Assembly: GCA_021647585.1 (NCBI GenBank)
Contig: JAKIUK010000006.1
Span: 1 to 64,000 of the forward strand
Reading direction: 5' to 3'
DNA length: 64,000 bases
Source of the DNA: Methylococcaceae bacterium
GTDB taxonomy: Bacteria > Pseudomonadota > Gammaproteobacteria > Methylococcales > Methylomonadaceae
The notes under the pieces: generated by a model
The model's database searches: none
What the model was told of the DNA's origin: nothing
Seen by the model: only the letters and a program-made list of their open reading frames with translations
Translations under genes and position numbers: made by a program
In this document: piece by piece, positions 9,436 through 17,399 of the stretch
Layout: the number at the start of each line of letters is the position of its first letter
Position numbering within the stretch: position 1 is the first letter of the stretch

Positions 9436-9906
9436 ATGAAACTTGACCGAACAGATAAACGTATTCTCAACGAAATGCAGCATAATGCGCGTATTTCCAA
9501 TCTGCAACTTGCGGACAAAATAGGCCTTTCCCCTTCCCCATGTTCAAGACGAGTCAAGCAATTGGAGGACGAAGGTTATATTAATAGTCATGTCACTTTG
9601 TTAAACCAGTCCAAACTGGGATTAAAGCTAATCGCGATGGTACAAGTCAGTATGGACAGGCATACACCTGATCGGTTTGAAAATTTTGAATCCCAAGTCA
9701 ACGACTGGAAGGAAGTACTTGAGTGCTATCTAATCACCGGACAATCAGCTGATTATTTATTGAAAATAATAGTACCGGACATGGATGCCTATCAGGCATT
9801 TCTGTTGGGAAAGCTGACGCGTATTGACGGTGTCAGTGGCGTACAGTCTAGTTTCGTGTTACGTAAAGCCGTTGAGAAATCCGAATTACCATTAACCCAT
9901 TTGTAA
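9436..9906 (+). CDS. Lrp/AsnC family transcriptional regulator
   Basis: 156 residues with an N-terminal winged helix-turn-helix (LDRTDKRILNEMQHNARISN, then LADKIGLSPSPCSRRVKQLE) and a C-terminal RAM/ligand-binding domain (CYLITGQSADYLLKI, DGVSGVQSSFVLR). The SxSxCxRRVxxLE recognition helix is classic for Lrp-like proteins. These sense amino acids or related metabolites as oligomers. It is divergent from leuA with a shared AT-rich palindrome between, suggesting control of leucine synthesis; this is context-based inference. Confidence 0.9.
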   Translation: MKLDRTDKRILNEMQHNARISNLQLADKIGLSPSPCSRRVKQLEDEGYINSHVTLLNQSKLGLKLIAMVQVSMDRHTPDRFENFESQVNDWKEVLECYLITGQSADYLLKIIVPDMDAYQAFLLGKLTRIDGVSGVQSSFVLRKAVEKSELPLTHL

Positions 9907-9952
9907 TGTTTTAACTATTACCAACTAAGGGAAGTGGAAACCGCAAAATCCT

Positions 9953-10131
9953 TGTCATCCCGACATAAGGAGGGATCTTGGCACCAGGTGTATTGTGTGC
10001 AAACAATATTTCTCGGCAATAGCTCCCTGCATTGCACTACCTTCTGCATAATCCACACGGAGGTGATGAATGCAGATATTGCAGGAGCAATATATCTGTC
10101 CATGCAAGTTATCCCGCTGCTCGAAATGACA
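9953..10131. repeat. Composite palindromic repeat (TGTCAT...ATGACA ends)
   Basis: The ends TGTCATCCCGA and TCGAAATGACA are imperfect inverted repeats. The middle contains GAATGCAGATATTGCAGGAG, a segment that also occurs in the insertion within repeat copy 2 near 11255. Non-coding. Confidence 0.5.
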
Positions 10132-10380
10132 GTAAACTCAAGGATAAACAGAGTGAAAATAACTTACAATCTACTGCTTGTTAATCATCATAAAATAAAA
10201 TTATTCCTCACTCTAGTTGACTGAAAAACAAAAAATACCCATACTGCACCTATGCATACAAATTTTTTAAATAACAGATTATTTACCGAGCGCTGGCTAC
10301 GACGTATTGCCAGAGGAGAATCTGTGTGTTTTAAAAGTGATTATATGATGTAAGTATATCTTTCGAATTCAATTTTAAAA

Positions 10381-10419
10381 AAGGCCGCAGGTTCACTTGA
10401 ATCTACGGCCTTTTTTTTC
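10381..10419. terminator. Intrinsic terminator-like hairpin before the 10431 gene
   Basis: GGCCG and CGGCC arms (outer) with TTCA/TGAA (inner) form a stem followed by eight T on the plus strand, and six T on the minus strand, so it could act in both directions. It ends only 12 bases before the next start codon. Upstream on the same strand is a 33-codon ORF (10252-10353) beginning MHTNFLNNRL. Confidence 0.65.
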
Positions 10420-10430
10420 GCCAGGAGAAA

Positions 10431-11120
10431 ATGATGGGGTTTAATTTACAAAATGTTGTCCCTTGGGGACGATCCTTTGATGAGTATTGTGCCATGTTCA
10501 CATTGAGCGAGCTGGATTTACAAAAATCGATAGTGGGAGTGGGTGATGGTCCAGCTTCCTTTAATGCAGTATTAACAGGACAAGGTGGTCAAATTATTTC
10601 TGCCGATCCGGTGTATGCATTTAATAGCAAACAAATTCGCCAGCGAATTGATGCTCTTTTTAACGATATGGTAAAACAGGTTGCTGCTAATGCCGACAAT
10701 TTACGATTGGATAAGTTTGGCTCTGCTGATGCTTTAGGAAAAATTCGTATGCAGGCAATGAATCAATTTTTACAAGACTTTGATAAGGGAAAATTGCAAG
10801 ACCGTTATCTGGATAGTGAGTTACCGGCACTTCCTTTTGATAAAGGTCAATTCGATCTGGCTCTGTGTTCGCATTTACTATTTTTATACAGCGAGCATTT
10901 AGAACTTGATTTTCATATTGAGGCCGTGCTGGAGTTATGCCGTGTCGCAAAGGAAGTTCGCATATTTCCTTTACTCGATTTATCACACAGAACTTCAGCA
11001 CACCTTGAACCCGTATTACAGGCTTTAGCGCAGTCTGATTTTATTGCAAATATTGAAGTCGTCGAATACGAATTTCAAATCGGTGCTAACCAGATGTTAC
11101 GGATACAGCCAGCCAAGTAG
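10431..11120 (+). CDS. SAM-dependent methyltransferase-like protein
   Basis: A 229-residue protein whose N-terminal half holds a Rossmann-like SAM loop (SIVGVGDGPASFNAVL, then an acidic strand end IISADP). A later LPFDKGQFDLALCSHLLF segment matches motif IV of class I methyltransferases. The substrate is unknown. A ribosome site AGGAGA precedes two adjacent ATG codons (10431 and 10434), and either may be used. An intrinsic-terminator-like hairpin sits directly in front, so expression may depend on read-through. A long-hairpin repeat follows. Confidence 0.7.
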   Translation: MMGFNLQNVVPWGRSFDEYCAMFTLSELDLQKSIVGVGDGPASFNAVLTGQGGQIISADPVYAFNSKQIRQRIDALFNDMVKQVAANADNLRLDKFGSADALGKIRMQAMNQFLQDFDKGKLQDRYLDSELPALPFDKGQFDLALCSHLLFLYSEHLELDFHIEAVLELCRVAKEVRIFPLLDLSHRTSAHLEPVLQALAQSDFIANIEVVEYEFQIGANQMLRIQPAK

Positions 11121-11126
11121 AAACAT

Positions 11127-11346
11127 TTAATCTAGAATAATCAGTTGGGCGCTGATTTATAGTGCCAGCTATTGGTTTCACAGTGCTTTGAAAAAATCTT
11201 AGCCTCACCCGTTAGGTTAGGTGGGTATTTTTTGAAGTACAAGGATGTACTGAATGCAGATCATGCAGGATCAATTATCTGTGAAGTGCTGTGGAATCAA
11301 GAGCTTATGCTAGAAACCGTGATCCAACTGATTTTTCTACGTTTAA
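11127..11346. repeat. Long-hairpin MITE-like repeat, copy 2, with nested insertion
   Basis: Same family as 4323-4489: left end TCTAGAATAATCAGTTGGGC, right end CCAACTGATTTTTCTA. About 49 bp is inserted after TTTTTTGAAG. It begins TACAAGGATGTACTGAATGC, ends with a second GAAG, and includes TGCAGATCATGCAGGA, which is related to the repeat at 10067-10100. GAAG on both sides looks like a target duplication. Confidence 0.85.
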
Positions 11347-11355
11347 CATAATAAA

Positions 11356-11967
11356 ATGAAATTAATTCAAGTTAATTCAGATATACAAGCCTATTTACAG
11401 GCTACGTCTATTATCAACGCGAACCATCCGAAAATTATTACTTTGGCTCAGCAATTTGCAAAAAATCAGTGTTCTAAAATTGCCATTGCTAAATTAAGTT
11501 TCGAATGGGTCAGAGATAATATTAAACACAGTTGGGATTTTAAACTGAACCCAACAACTTGTATTGCAACGGATGTACTGCGATATAAAACGGGTTATTG
11601 TTATGCCAAATCGCATTTATTAGCCGCCTTGTTGCGCGCCAACAATATTCCTGCAGGTTTGTGTTATCAACGGTTGAGTATAGAAGGAAATTGTGCTCCC
11701 TATTGCCTACATGGCCTCAATGCAATCTATTTACTGGGTTTTGGCTGGTTCCGTGTCGATCCTCGTGGTAACAAAAAAAATGTCAATGCACAATTCATTC
11801 CTCCACATGAACAACTGGCATTCAAAATCTTAGATAATATGGAGAGAGATTTCCCTGAAATAAGACCAGAGCCATTACCTGCTGTTATTGAGGTTTTGCA
11901 AAATGATCGTACTTTTGATGAGGTTTATCTTAATCTTCCAGATTATAAACCTGCTATTTTCGAATAA
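11356..11967 (+). CDS. Transglutaminase-like superfamily protein
   Basis: 203 residues with the papain-like transglutaminase core. The catalytic Cys is in YKTGYCYAKSHLLAALLR at about residues 75-92, the His in HGLNAIYL near residue 123, and the Asp in FRVDPRGNKKN. Such proteins occur in bacteria as proteases, amidases or cross-linking enzymes, and the substrate is unknown. No signal peptide, so cytosolic. It converges on the end of the hydrogenase accessory genes but is on the other strand and separated by 80 bp. Confidence 0.85.
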   Translation: MKLIQVNSDIQAYLQATSIINANHPKIITLAQQFAKNQCSKIAIAKLSFEWVRDNIKHSWDFKLNPTTCIATDVLRYKTGYCYAKSHLLAALLRANNIPAGLCYQRLSIEGNCAPYCLHGLNAIYLLGFGWFRVDPRGNKKNVNAQFIPPHEQLAFKILDNMERDFPEIRPEPLPAVIEVLQNDRTFDEVYLNLPDYKPAIFE

Positions 11968-12049
11968 TGTTGATCACATTAAAATCGAATATAAATATCC
12001 ATAATTTACCACAGAGCAAGGGATTGCTTAAATTATAAAGTGAACAAAT

Positions 12050-12346
12050 TTAGGGCAAAGAAAACCTCAAGGCGCAGAGCTCCGAACTCCATTCTACTTG
12101 CAGAGGGATTGCCTCATTCGTTATCGGTAAGTATTGTTGAAAAAATTCTATCGCATGGATAATACGGTCACCCTTGGCATTCTTGATCTTTAAAAGTAGT
12201 CCACCGCCTGCTTGCTGTACCGGCATAATCAAAAAAGTTGACTCTTGTTTGAGTAATGCGACCGCATTTATCGTATTAAAATAGGTATCGTACAATTCGC
12301 TATCCAAGTATAAGTTACCATTCTTTAAGGTTATCTGTTGCATCAT
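12050..12346 (-). CDS. Unknown small protein, last gene of the hup operon
   Basis: 98 residues, no recognised family. It looks like an all-beta or alpha/beta soluble protein with no Cys cluster and no membrane segment. The start overlaps the protease stop by 4 bp (12343-12346), so translation is coupled to the hydrogenase maturation protease. Position alone suggests an accessory role in uptake hydrogenase assembly or stability. Small proteins of unknown function are common at the end of group 2a hydrogenase operons. I do not assign a function. Confidence 0.75.
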   Translation of the reverse strand: MMQQITLKNGNLYLDSELYDTYFNTINAVALLKQESTFLIMPVQQAGGGLLLKIKNAKGDRIIHAIEFFQQYLPITNEAIPLQVEWSSELCALRFSLP

Positions 12347-12816
12347 TGTTGACTATAGCAGTTGATACGTTTAATGATTAATTCGAGTACACGGTCAGAA
12401 GCTTTTTGCACGGGTTCTGATAAACCAATTCCCAAATTAAGATTTTCTGCCTCAATCAAAAATACAGTGATATCAGTAGGAAATTGTTCTTGATAAATTC
12501 GGCGCCCCGCATAGAGCGCATTATCCCATCTGAAATCATGCAGATTGTAGCTCGGTTCAGAGATGTTCTCTAATTCAAAACCGGGTACCTCGAAAATTGT
12601 GCCGGGATCAGACGTGCTTTGATTAGCGTCAATGATAATCAGTGCATCACAACCGCGCGCCTGGAACATAATATCCATACCGGCAGTACCTGCATCAAAC
12701 ACACGCACTTCATCAACAGGGTTTACTTTCATCAGTGACATTAATTGTTGGGCAACATAAATACCTGCGCCATCGTCTTGTCTATTTGAATTACCACAAC
12801 CGATGATTACCAACAT
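12343..12816 (-). CDS. Hydrogenase maturation endopeptidase for the group 2a large subunit
   Basis: A 157-residue HycI/HupD-type protease that removes the C-terminal tail of the large subunit after nickel insertion. The start IIGCGNSNRQDDGAGIYVAQ contains the family opening G-x-G-N-x-x-x-x-D-D-G with the metal-binding acid. A DAGTAGMD segment and the IIDANQS acid follow, then the conserved histidine in NLHDFRW. The specific partner is probably HupL at 14399-16000, whose C-terminus carries a removable extension. It is equivalent to HupW of cyanobacteria by position and size. The start codon follows the YkgJ gene by 21 bp. Confidence 0.88.
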   Translation of the reverse strand: MLVIIGCGNSNRQDDGAGIYVAQQLMSLMKVNPVDEVRVFDAGTAGMDIMFQARGCDALIIIDANQSTSDPGTIFEVPGFELENISEPSYNLHDFRWDNALYAGRRIYQEQFPTDITVFLIEAENLNLGIGLSEPVQKASDRVLELIIKRINCYSQQ

Positions 12817-12837
12817 AAAACATTATTGAATTAACAT

Positions 12838-13521
12838 TTAAACAAAAGCCTTTTTTCCCTTTAACCATCTTTTTTTGTATTGACTATCACTCAAGGCATC
12901 AATTAATACTTCATTTAAGTCGTAAACTGTTGTATCGAGCCCCCGTGCAGAAAATCCCTCTCGTGCTGCGGTGAGCATGGTCATGGTAATGGCTGATAAA
13001 ATGGGATGTTCCGCATTTTTAATATTTTTATCTTCTGGGTTATCATAAGCGTGTTGACAGGCATCAACATTGGTCGAATGTATTTTTCTACACATAGATG
13101 GTCGCATAGCATAAATACTACAGGCATTATCTTCAAGTAATGGACAGGCAATATTAGTCTCGATGCGTTTTGCCTGCGACAACATTGTGAGTTTACTTTT
13201 ATTACTGGTCGCTTTCTGAGCCAGTTTTTCAAGCTGATCCTGTGTAAAGCTTGACTGAACATGTTCAACAATTGCAAACACTTCATTGGCACTGACGTCG
13301 ACTTTAAAGTGGCAACAATAGGTACAACCTTGCTGGCATTGAACAGACTGCTCAATATGGGCTGAAACGCCGGTAATGGTGTCATCAAGTCTGCGATAAA
13401 AATTACCAGTAGCAGTATTTAAAGATTCAAAATCAACCCCTTTACCACACTGGGCAGCCACTTGATCACGTTCATTTTCATAAGCCGTTTTTAATTGTTG
13501 TTGAAATGCGGGTTGCGTCAT
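12838..13521 (-). CDS. YkgJ-type cysteine cluster (zinc/iron-chelating) protein
   Basis: 227 residues with the CxxCC motif of the YkgJ/CxxCxxCC family. QQGCTYCCHFKVDVS (about residues 64-78) is followed by CPLLEDNACSIYAMRPSMCR with further Cys residues. The family is predicted to bind zinc or an iron-sulfur cluster; its function is not settled. Here it is embedded in the uptake hydrogenase operon between the two small four-Cys proteins and the protease, so a role in metal delivery or electron transfer is plausible but inferred. A 13-bp piece of the long-hairpin repeat end (AACCTAGAAAAAT, 13549-13561) sits just upstream. Confidence 0.85.
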   Translation of the reverse strand: MTQPAFQQQLKTAYENERDQVAAQCGKGVDFESLNTATGNFYRRLDDTITGVSAHIEQSVQCQQGCTYCCHFKVDVSANEVFAIVEHVQSSFTQDQLEKLAQKATSNKSKLTMLSQAKRIETNIACPLLEDNACSIYAMRPSMCRKIHSTNVDACQHAYDNPEDKNIKNAEHPILSAITMTMLTAAREGFSARGLDTTVYDLNEVLIDALSDSQYKKRWLKGKKAFV

Positions 13522-13605
13522 AAAAATTTATAGCAAAATGGAAAGCTTAACCTAGAAAAATAAACGGTGTGATTAGCGTGGGCAGTATGAATTGAAAACG
13601 CCATA

Positions 13606-13959
13606 CTATATCCGCCACAAACGACAAGACCAGCCTTCATTGACGGGTAACATGAGTTCGGGAAGTTCACAAAAACGACGATGCACGAGATAGTACATAC
13701 AGGTTTCACAGGCTTGATCTTCATCCACATTATCACCTGGGTTATAGGGTGTGATAGTAAAGCCTGCAAATACAAGCTTATTCTTGTAATCCTCTTTAGT
13801 GAGTGTTTGTAGCCTGAACACGATCTCATATATTTGTTCATGGCTATAGGCACGAGGTTCAATTTCAGTCTTTAACCCATGTTTTAAAATATCTTCAAGT
13901 ACTGAACGCAGTTGGTCATCTGCTGTTTGCATAGGGGAAGTGATTTTTTCTTCGCTCAT
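13606..13959 (-). CDS. Small four-cysteine protein, paralogue 2 (hydrogenase-linked)
   Basis: 117 residues. The C-terminus carries C-E-T-C-MYYLVHRRF-C-ELPELMLPV...S-C-RLWRI, that is C-x2-C-x9-C-x14-C, ending four residues before RI-stop. The upstream neighbour (13985-14299) has the same motif and spacing. Four Cys with these gaps would suit one [4Fe-4S] or a metal site; the order short-medium-long recalls high-potential iron-sulfur proteins but the spacing differs. I place the start at ATG 13959 with GAGG 10 bases upstream; the longer frame starts at a TTG inside that site. Function unknown; electron carrier is a hypothesis. Confidence 0.8.
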   Translation of the reverse strand: MSEEKITSPMQTADDQLRSVLEDILKHGLKTEIEPRAYSHEQIYEIVFRLQTLTKEDYKNKLVFAGFTITPYNPGDNVDEDQACETCMYYLVHRRFCELPELMLPVNEGWSCRLWRI

Positions 13960-13984
13960 CACACTGTACCTCAAGTATTGCCAA

Positions 13985-14299
13985 CTATATTCTCCAAAGC
14001 CTGCACCACCACTCAGCTTCTACCGGTAACGCCAGTTCAGGCAAGTCACACCACTTTCGATGCACTAAATAATACATACATTCAAGACAACGCTGTTGGT
14101 CTTCACCATATGGTTTATCAACAAAACCGGAAATAATCAGTTTTTCTTCAAGCGCATCCGGCTCCAAGTCTCTTAGTTCGTCCAGTACGCTTTCGAATTC
14201 AAAGTTGTTTTCCGGAAACGGCTCAGTCTTTGTTTCAAGACCATTTGCCATTAATCTACCGATGTGGTCGCGTAATGCATCATCGTCTTGGTTGCTCAC
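13985..14299 (-). CDS. Small four-cysteine protein, paralogue 1 (hydrogenase-linked)
   Basis: 104 residues, acidic N-terminal half, C-terminal C-L-E-C-MYYLVHRKW-C-DLPELALPV...W-C-RLWRI, the same C-x2-C-x9-C-x14-C pattern as the gene directly downstream. The two share the ends nearly residue for residue but differ in the N-terminal halves, which points to an old tandem duplication with divergent partner-binding parts. It is the first gene after hupL (99-bp gap). No signal peptide or membrane span, which agrees with a cytosolic group 2a enzyme. Confidence 0.82.
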   Translation of the reverse strand: MSNQDDDALRDHIGRLMANGLETKTEPFPENNFEFESVLDELRDLEPDALEEKLIISGFVDKPYGEDQQRCLECMYYLVHRKWCDLPELALPVEAEWWCRLWRI

Positions 14300-14398
14300 A
14301 TTGATTCTCCATTCTTATTATTCTGGATTTCTGCATTGTGAAAAAAAAGTGCCGGCCAGGAGCAAACTGCCGACACTAACATAAACACTATTCAATGG

Positions 14399-16000
14399 TT
14401 ATGATGTTTTAAAACGCGACAGCTCTTTGCCCGTTTTGGCATCATGGGCATGTACAGTACAGACTAGGCAGGAATCAAAAGAACGTGCTACATGTCCCAC
14501 TTCAACGGGATCAGTTGGGTCAGCGATGGGTGTACCAATCAACGCTTCCTCAATGGGGCCTCGTTCTTCTTCGCTACTCCGAGGGCCGACATTCCATGTG
14601 GTGGGCGCAATAATTTGATAATTCTTGATTTTTCCGCCTTCAACTTCAATCCAGTGACAAAGCGCACCACGAATTGCTTCAGTCGCACCCCAGCCCTGAC
14701 CATCCTGTTCTTTGGGTTTGATGTAAAAGGGTTCATCCAGTTTTAAATCACGCAAACATTGCTCCATTTTGCGATAAATGGCTTTGACCTCATGCATTCG
14801 TGCAAAATGACGTAACAACACGCTTGCTCCGCCCATGTTTTTGTACATATCAAGTATTAATGGATCACTATACTGCCAATCTTCCATATGGTTACCGCCA
14901 TAGATGAGCTCTCTAGCAAGAGGTCCTGCTTCGAGATGTCCATTTTCCGCGTGCAAAGTGGCCGTTGACCAAGAATAATTCTTGTCAAAATCATGCTCAT
15001 TATTTGATATCGGTTTAGTTGTACGATCAAATGGATGCACAGCCTCAGCACCTTCTTCATACCAGGCATGCGTGGTATCTTCACGGGTCATCGCCTGATC
15101 CATATGTTTATGAGTTCCATTGGCCCCATCAAATACGCCGCTCGGCATTTGGATTGCTTTATTTCGTCCATCAATAGTCGGCTTATTATATTTGTCTTGG
15201 TGTGGCAGATACCCCCATGATACAAACTTATCTAACCCTTTACCAAACTTGTCCAGACCCACATCACAACCCATACGCCACATCATACCTAGATCAGAAT
15301 TAGCGTGCTCCGGTTTTTCATCCAGCCATGCCATAAAGTCATCATAGCTTTTGATTTCTTCATAGCGTTCCAATGAACAGCCTAACCACATGGGTTCAAT
15401 CCAGTTAGTGCGAAAATGTTCCAGAATTGACCAAGAACGAGTGACATCTGTCAAGGTAGGCGAACACATTACGCCACCTGGCACCATAAAACTAGAGTGC
15501 GGCCATTGACCACCGAGCATCGCGTAAATTTCTACAGGACGACCTGAGATAGTCACACCCAGTTCATAATTAGTACCCGTGAAAGGTGCCCAGCGTTTGA
15601 CCGCCTCCTCATAAAAAGGACTGTTCTTGTAATTTTTATTGGTCATATCAATCATGAACAAGCCATAATGATGACGAGGTAAACTTTGTAAGCTTTCAGC
15701 CAACTGGCCTAAGTTACGTGCAATAATCGCATTGCGAGGAACCTCTGTACCCCATGCCGTATCCAGTGCCCAGGCAGCACAGGTTAAATGTGATGCGCCA
15801 CAGATACCACAGGCACGCGGTGTAACCACCAAGCCCGCTTGCGGATCTTTATCACGCAAAATAATTTCAAAGCCTCTAAATAACTCTGCCGAAGTCCAGG
15901 CATTAGTGACAACGCCATCTTCGATATCGACACGAACGTCGAGGTCGCCTTCAACACGACCAACTGGCGAGATGTCCAGTGTTTGTACATTTGCTGACAT
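14399..16000 (-). CDS. hupL: Uptake [NiFe] hydrogenase large subunit, group 2a type
   Basis: 533-residue large subunit carrying the Ni-Fe site. The N-terminus holds LDISPVGRVEGDLDVR and the first Cys pair RACGICGASHLT (about residues 61-72). The second pair is in DSCLVCTVH near the end, followed by a tail (AHDAKTGKELSRFKTS) that the maturation protease would remove after His. The sequence style matches cyanobacterial HupL and mycobacterial Huc rather than membrane-bound group 1 enzymes. It starts 14 bp after hupS with a GGGGAG ribosome site. It oxidises H2, probably at low concentration, in the cytosol. Confidence 0.93.
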   Translation of the reverse strand: MSANVQTLDISPVGRVEGDLDVRVDIEDGVVTNAWTSAELFRGFEIILRDKDPQAGLVVTPRACGICGASHLTCAAWALDTAWGTEVPRNAIIARNLGQLAESLQSLPRHHYGLFMIDMTNKNYKNSPFYEEAVKRWAPFTGTNYELGVTISGRPVEIYAMLGGQWPHSSFMVPGGVMCSPTLTDVTRSWSILEHFRTNWIEPMWLGCSLERYEEIKSYDDFMAWLDEKPEHANSDLGMMWRMGCDVGLDKFGKGLDKFVSWGYLPHQDKYNKPTIDGRNKAIQMPSGVFDGANGTHKHMDQAMTREDTTHAWYEEGAEAVHPFDRTTKPISNNEHDFDKNYSWSTATLHAENGHLEAGPLARELIYGGNHMEDWQYSDPLILDMYKNMGGASVLLRHFARMHEVKAIYRKMEQCLRDLKLDEPFYIKPKEQDGQGWGATEAIRGALCHWIEVEGGKIKNYQIIAPTTWNVGPRSSEEERGPIEEALIGTPIADPTDPVEVGHVARSFDSCLVCTVHAHDAKTGKELSRFKTS

Positions 16001-16014
16001 TTTTTATGCTCCCC

Positions 16015-16977
16015 TTAAACGACGAATATGTCTTCTTCTGCCCATGCTGGCATTGCCGCTTTTGCAGCACCTGTGAGTTTTATATAACCTTTCTTGTCCA
16101 CACCCGTTGGTAGGTCTTTAGGTATTCCCATAACAGTTTGGGTTTTGAATACGGTACCGGGTGCCAGATCAAAGAACGGGAATTCTGGTTCGGTACAACC
16201 TAAGCAAGGCATTCCTGCACGCGTTTTGGATGAAACCCGGTTCCATAAAATACGGTTACAAGGTGAATGTGTCATAGGCCCACGACAACCAAGGTCATAG
16301 AATAAACAGCCCTTGCGTTGGGCAAATTCAGTCGTTGAAACTTTATAAGCAAAGTGCATATTACGAGTACAACCCGTTTGGGTAAAACTCTGGAAGAACG
16401 TTTTTGGACGTTGAAACTCATCCAGTGCCAAATCACCTGCACGACCGGTAGCGATAGCAACTAGAATTTGTGTTACCCAATCAGGATGCGCGGGACAACC
16501 AGGAATATTGATCACTGGCAAACCGGCCTTACCTTTAAAATCGGCACCCAAGAAGCCGCCATTATCACGTTTAAGAAACTGCAAGCCCTGAGAATCTGTT
16601 GGATTAGGCGCTGTAGCAGGAATGCCGCCCCAGGTTGCGCAATCACCCAACGCCACAACAAAGTCTGCCACGTCACATAATTCACGTACCCAGTCTTTCA
16701 TCGGCCTACCGGCAAAGCGATTCCATTCGCCCGTTCCATTCGGTGCATTAACAACCGTTCCTTCAAAAACAAAAATATCCAGTTTGATTGCGCCAGAGAG
16801 GCAGTCTTTAAGTATTTTTTTAACATTATCACCAAGCTCGACACCTAGTGAGGGTTGCCAAAGAATGTTCATGCCAAAATCTGTCACCAGATCGCAAGCA
16901 CTGGGTTCTTCTGCATTCAGAAAGGACATAGTATTGCCCGAACAGGCACCGCCCTGAAGCCACAAAATATTGGCCAT
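16015..16977 (-). CDS. hupS: Uptake [NiFe] hydrogenase small subunit, group 2a type
   Basis: 320-residue small subunit with iron-sulfur clusters. It has no Tat signal and begins MANILWLQGGACSGNT, the cytosolic group 2a form. Cluster ligands are visible in GACSGN, GDCATWGG, IPGCPAHPDW, TGCTRN, CLFYDLGCRGP, HSPCNR and GMPCLGCTEPEF. The end AEEDIFVV is close to cyanobacterial HupS. It is the first gene of the hup operon. A sigma54-type promoter and a palindrome lie upstream (17046-17160), suggesting activation by the NtrC-like protein encoded at 36787-38223. The island at 17.3-30.9 kb separates it from the hyp genes. Confidence 0.93.
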   Translation of the reverse strand: MANILWLQGGACSGNTMSFLNAEEPSACDLVTDFGMNILWQPSLGVELGDNVKKILKDCLSGAIKLDIFVFEGTVVNAPNGTGEWNRFAGRPMKDWVRELCDVADFVVALGDCATWGGIPATAPNPTDSQGLQFLKRDNGGFLGADFKGKAGLPVINIPGCPAHPDWVTQILVAIATGRAGDLALDEFQRPKTFFQSFTQTGCTRNMHFAYKVSTTEFAQRKGCLFYDLGCRGPMTHSPCNRILWNRVSSKTRAGMPCLGCTEPEFPFFDLAPGTVFKTQTVMGIPKDLPTGVDKKGYIKLTGAAKAAMPAWAEEDIFVV

Positions 16978-17045
16978 GTCATCCTCCAGTTGTTATCGTT
17001 TATAATTATTACAGTAACGTTAATCGCTACCTAATTAAGTATGAA

Positions 17046-17061
17046 AGCAAAAAATATGCCT
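17046..17061 (-). promoter_or_regulatory. Sigma54 (-24/-12) promoter for hupSL
   Basis: The minus strand reads AGGCATATTTTTTGCT: GG and GC are exactly ten bases apart, with TTGCT at -12, close to TGGCAC-N5-TTGCW. Transcription would begin near 17035, giving a leader of about 58 nt before hupS. Confidence 0.7.
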
Positions 17062-17143
17062 AAATATGAATTTAAAATAAAATTATATTTTTCAGTCGCT
17101 TACTGATCAATAAGAACAGAGGGATAGGCAAGCTAAATAATGA

Positions 17144-17160
17144 TGCAAACAAAGTTTGCA
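17144..17160. promoter_or_regulatory. Palindrome, candidate activator site upstream of hupSL
   Basis: TGCAAAC-AAA-GTTTGCA, a perfect 7+7 inverted repeat centred about 105 bp upstream of the -12 element, the usual distance for an NtrC-type enhancer. A 15/17 match (TGCAAAGAAAGTTAGCA) occurs at 38235-38251, just before the NtrC-like regulator gene. Confidence 0.55.
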
Positions 17161-17399
17161 GAGTAATTTGCATATCTAATAAACACAAAACCTATACGGT
17201 TAAAACCTGCTTGTTTGTATTTCAGCGTTCCCTTACTAAAGAGCCTAAATGGTTATCCCATACTTAAATAACTAAAGTTTCGGAGTTCAAAAAAAGGGTT
17301 AAAAAACCAACAAACCATTGATTAACAAAGAGAATAACGCCATAAAAGAGTATGATATAGGTTGACTTGAAATCACCTAAAAACTCAAATAGGACGCCC

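Noticed and set aside
13918..14136. 74-codon plus-strand ORF over the four-Cys genes
   Set aside because: Antisense shadow; the minus-strand paralogues share conserved motifs.
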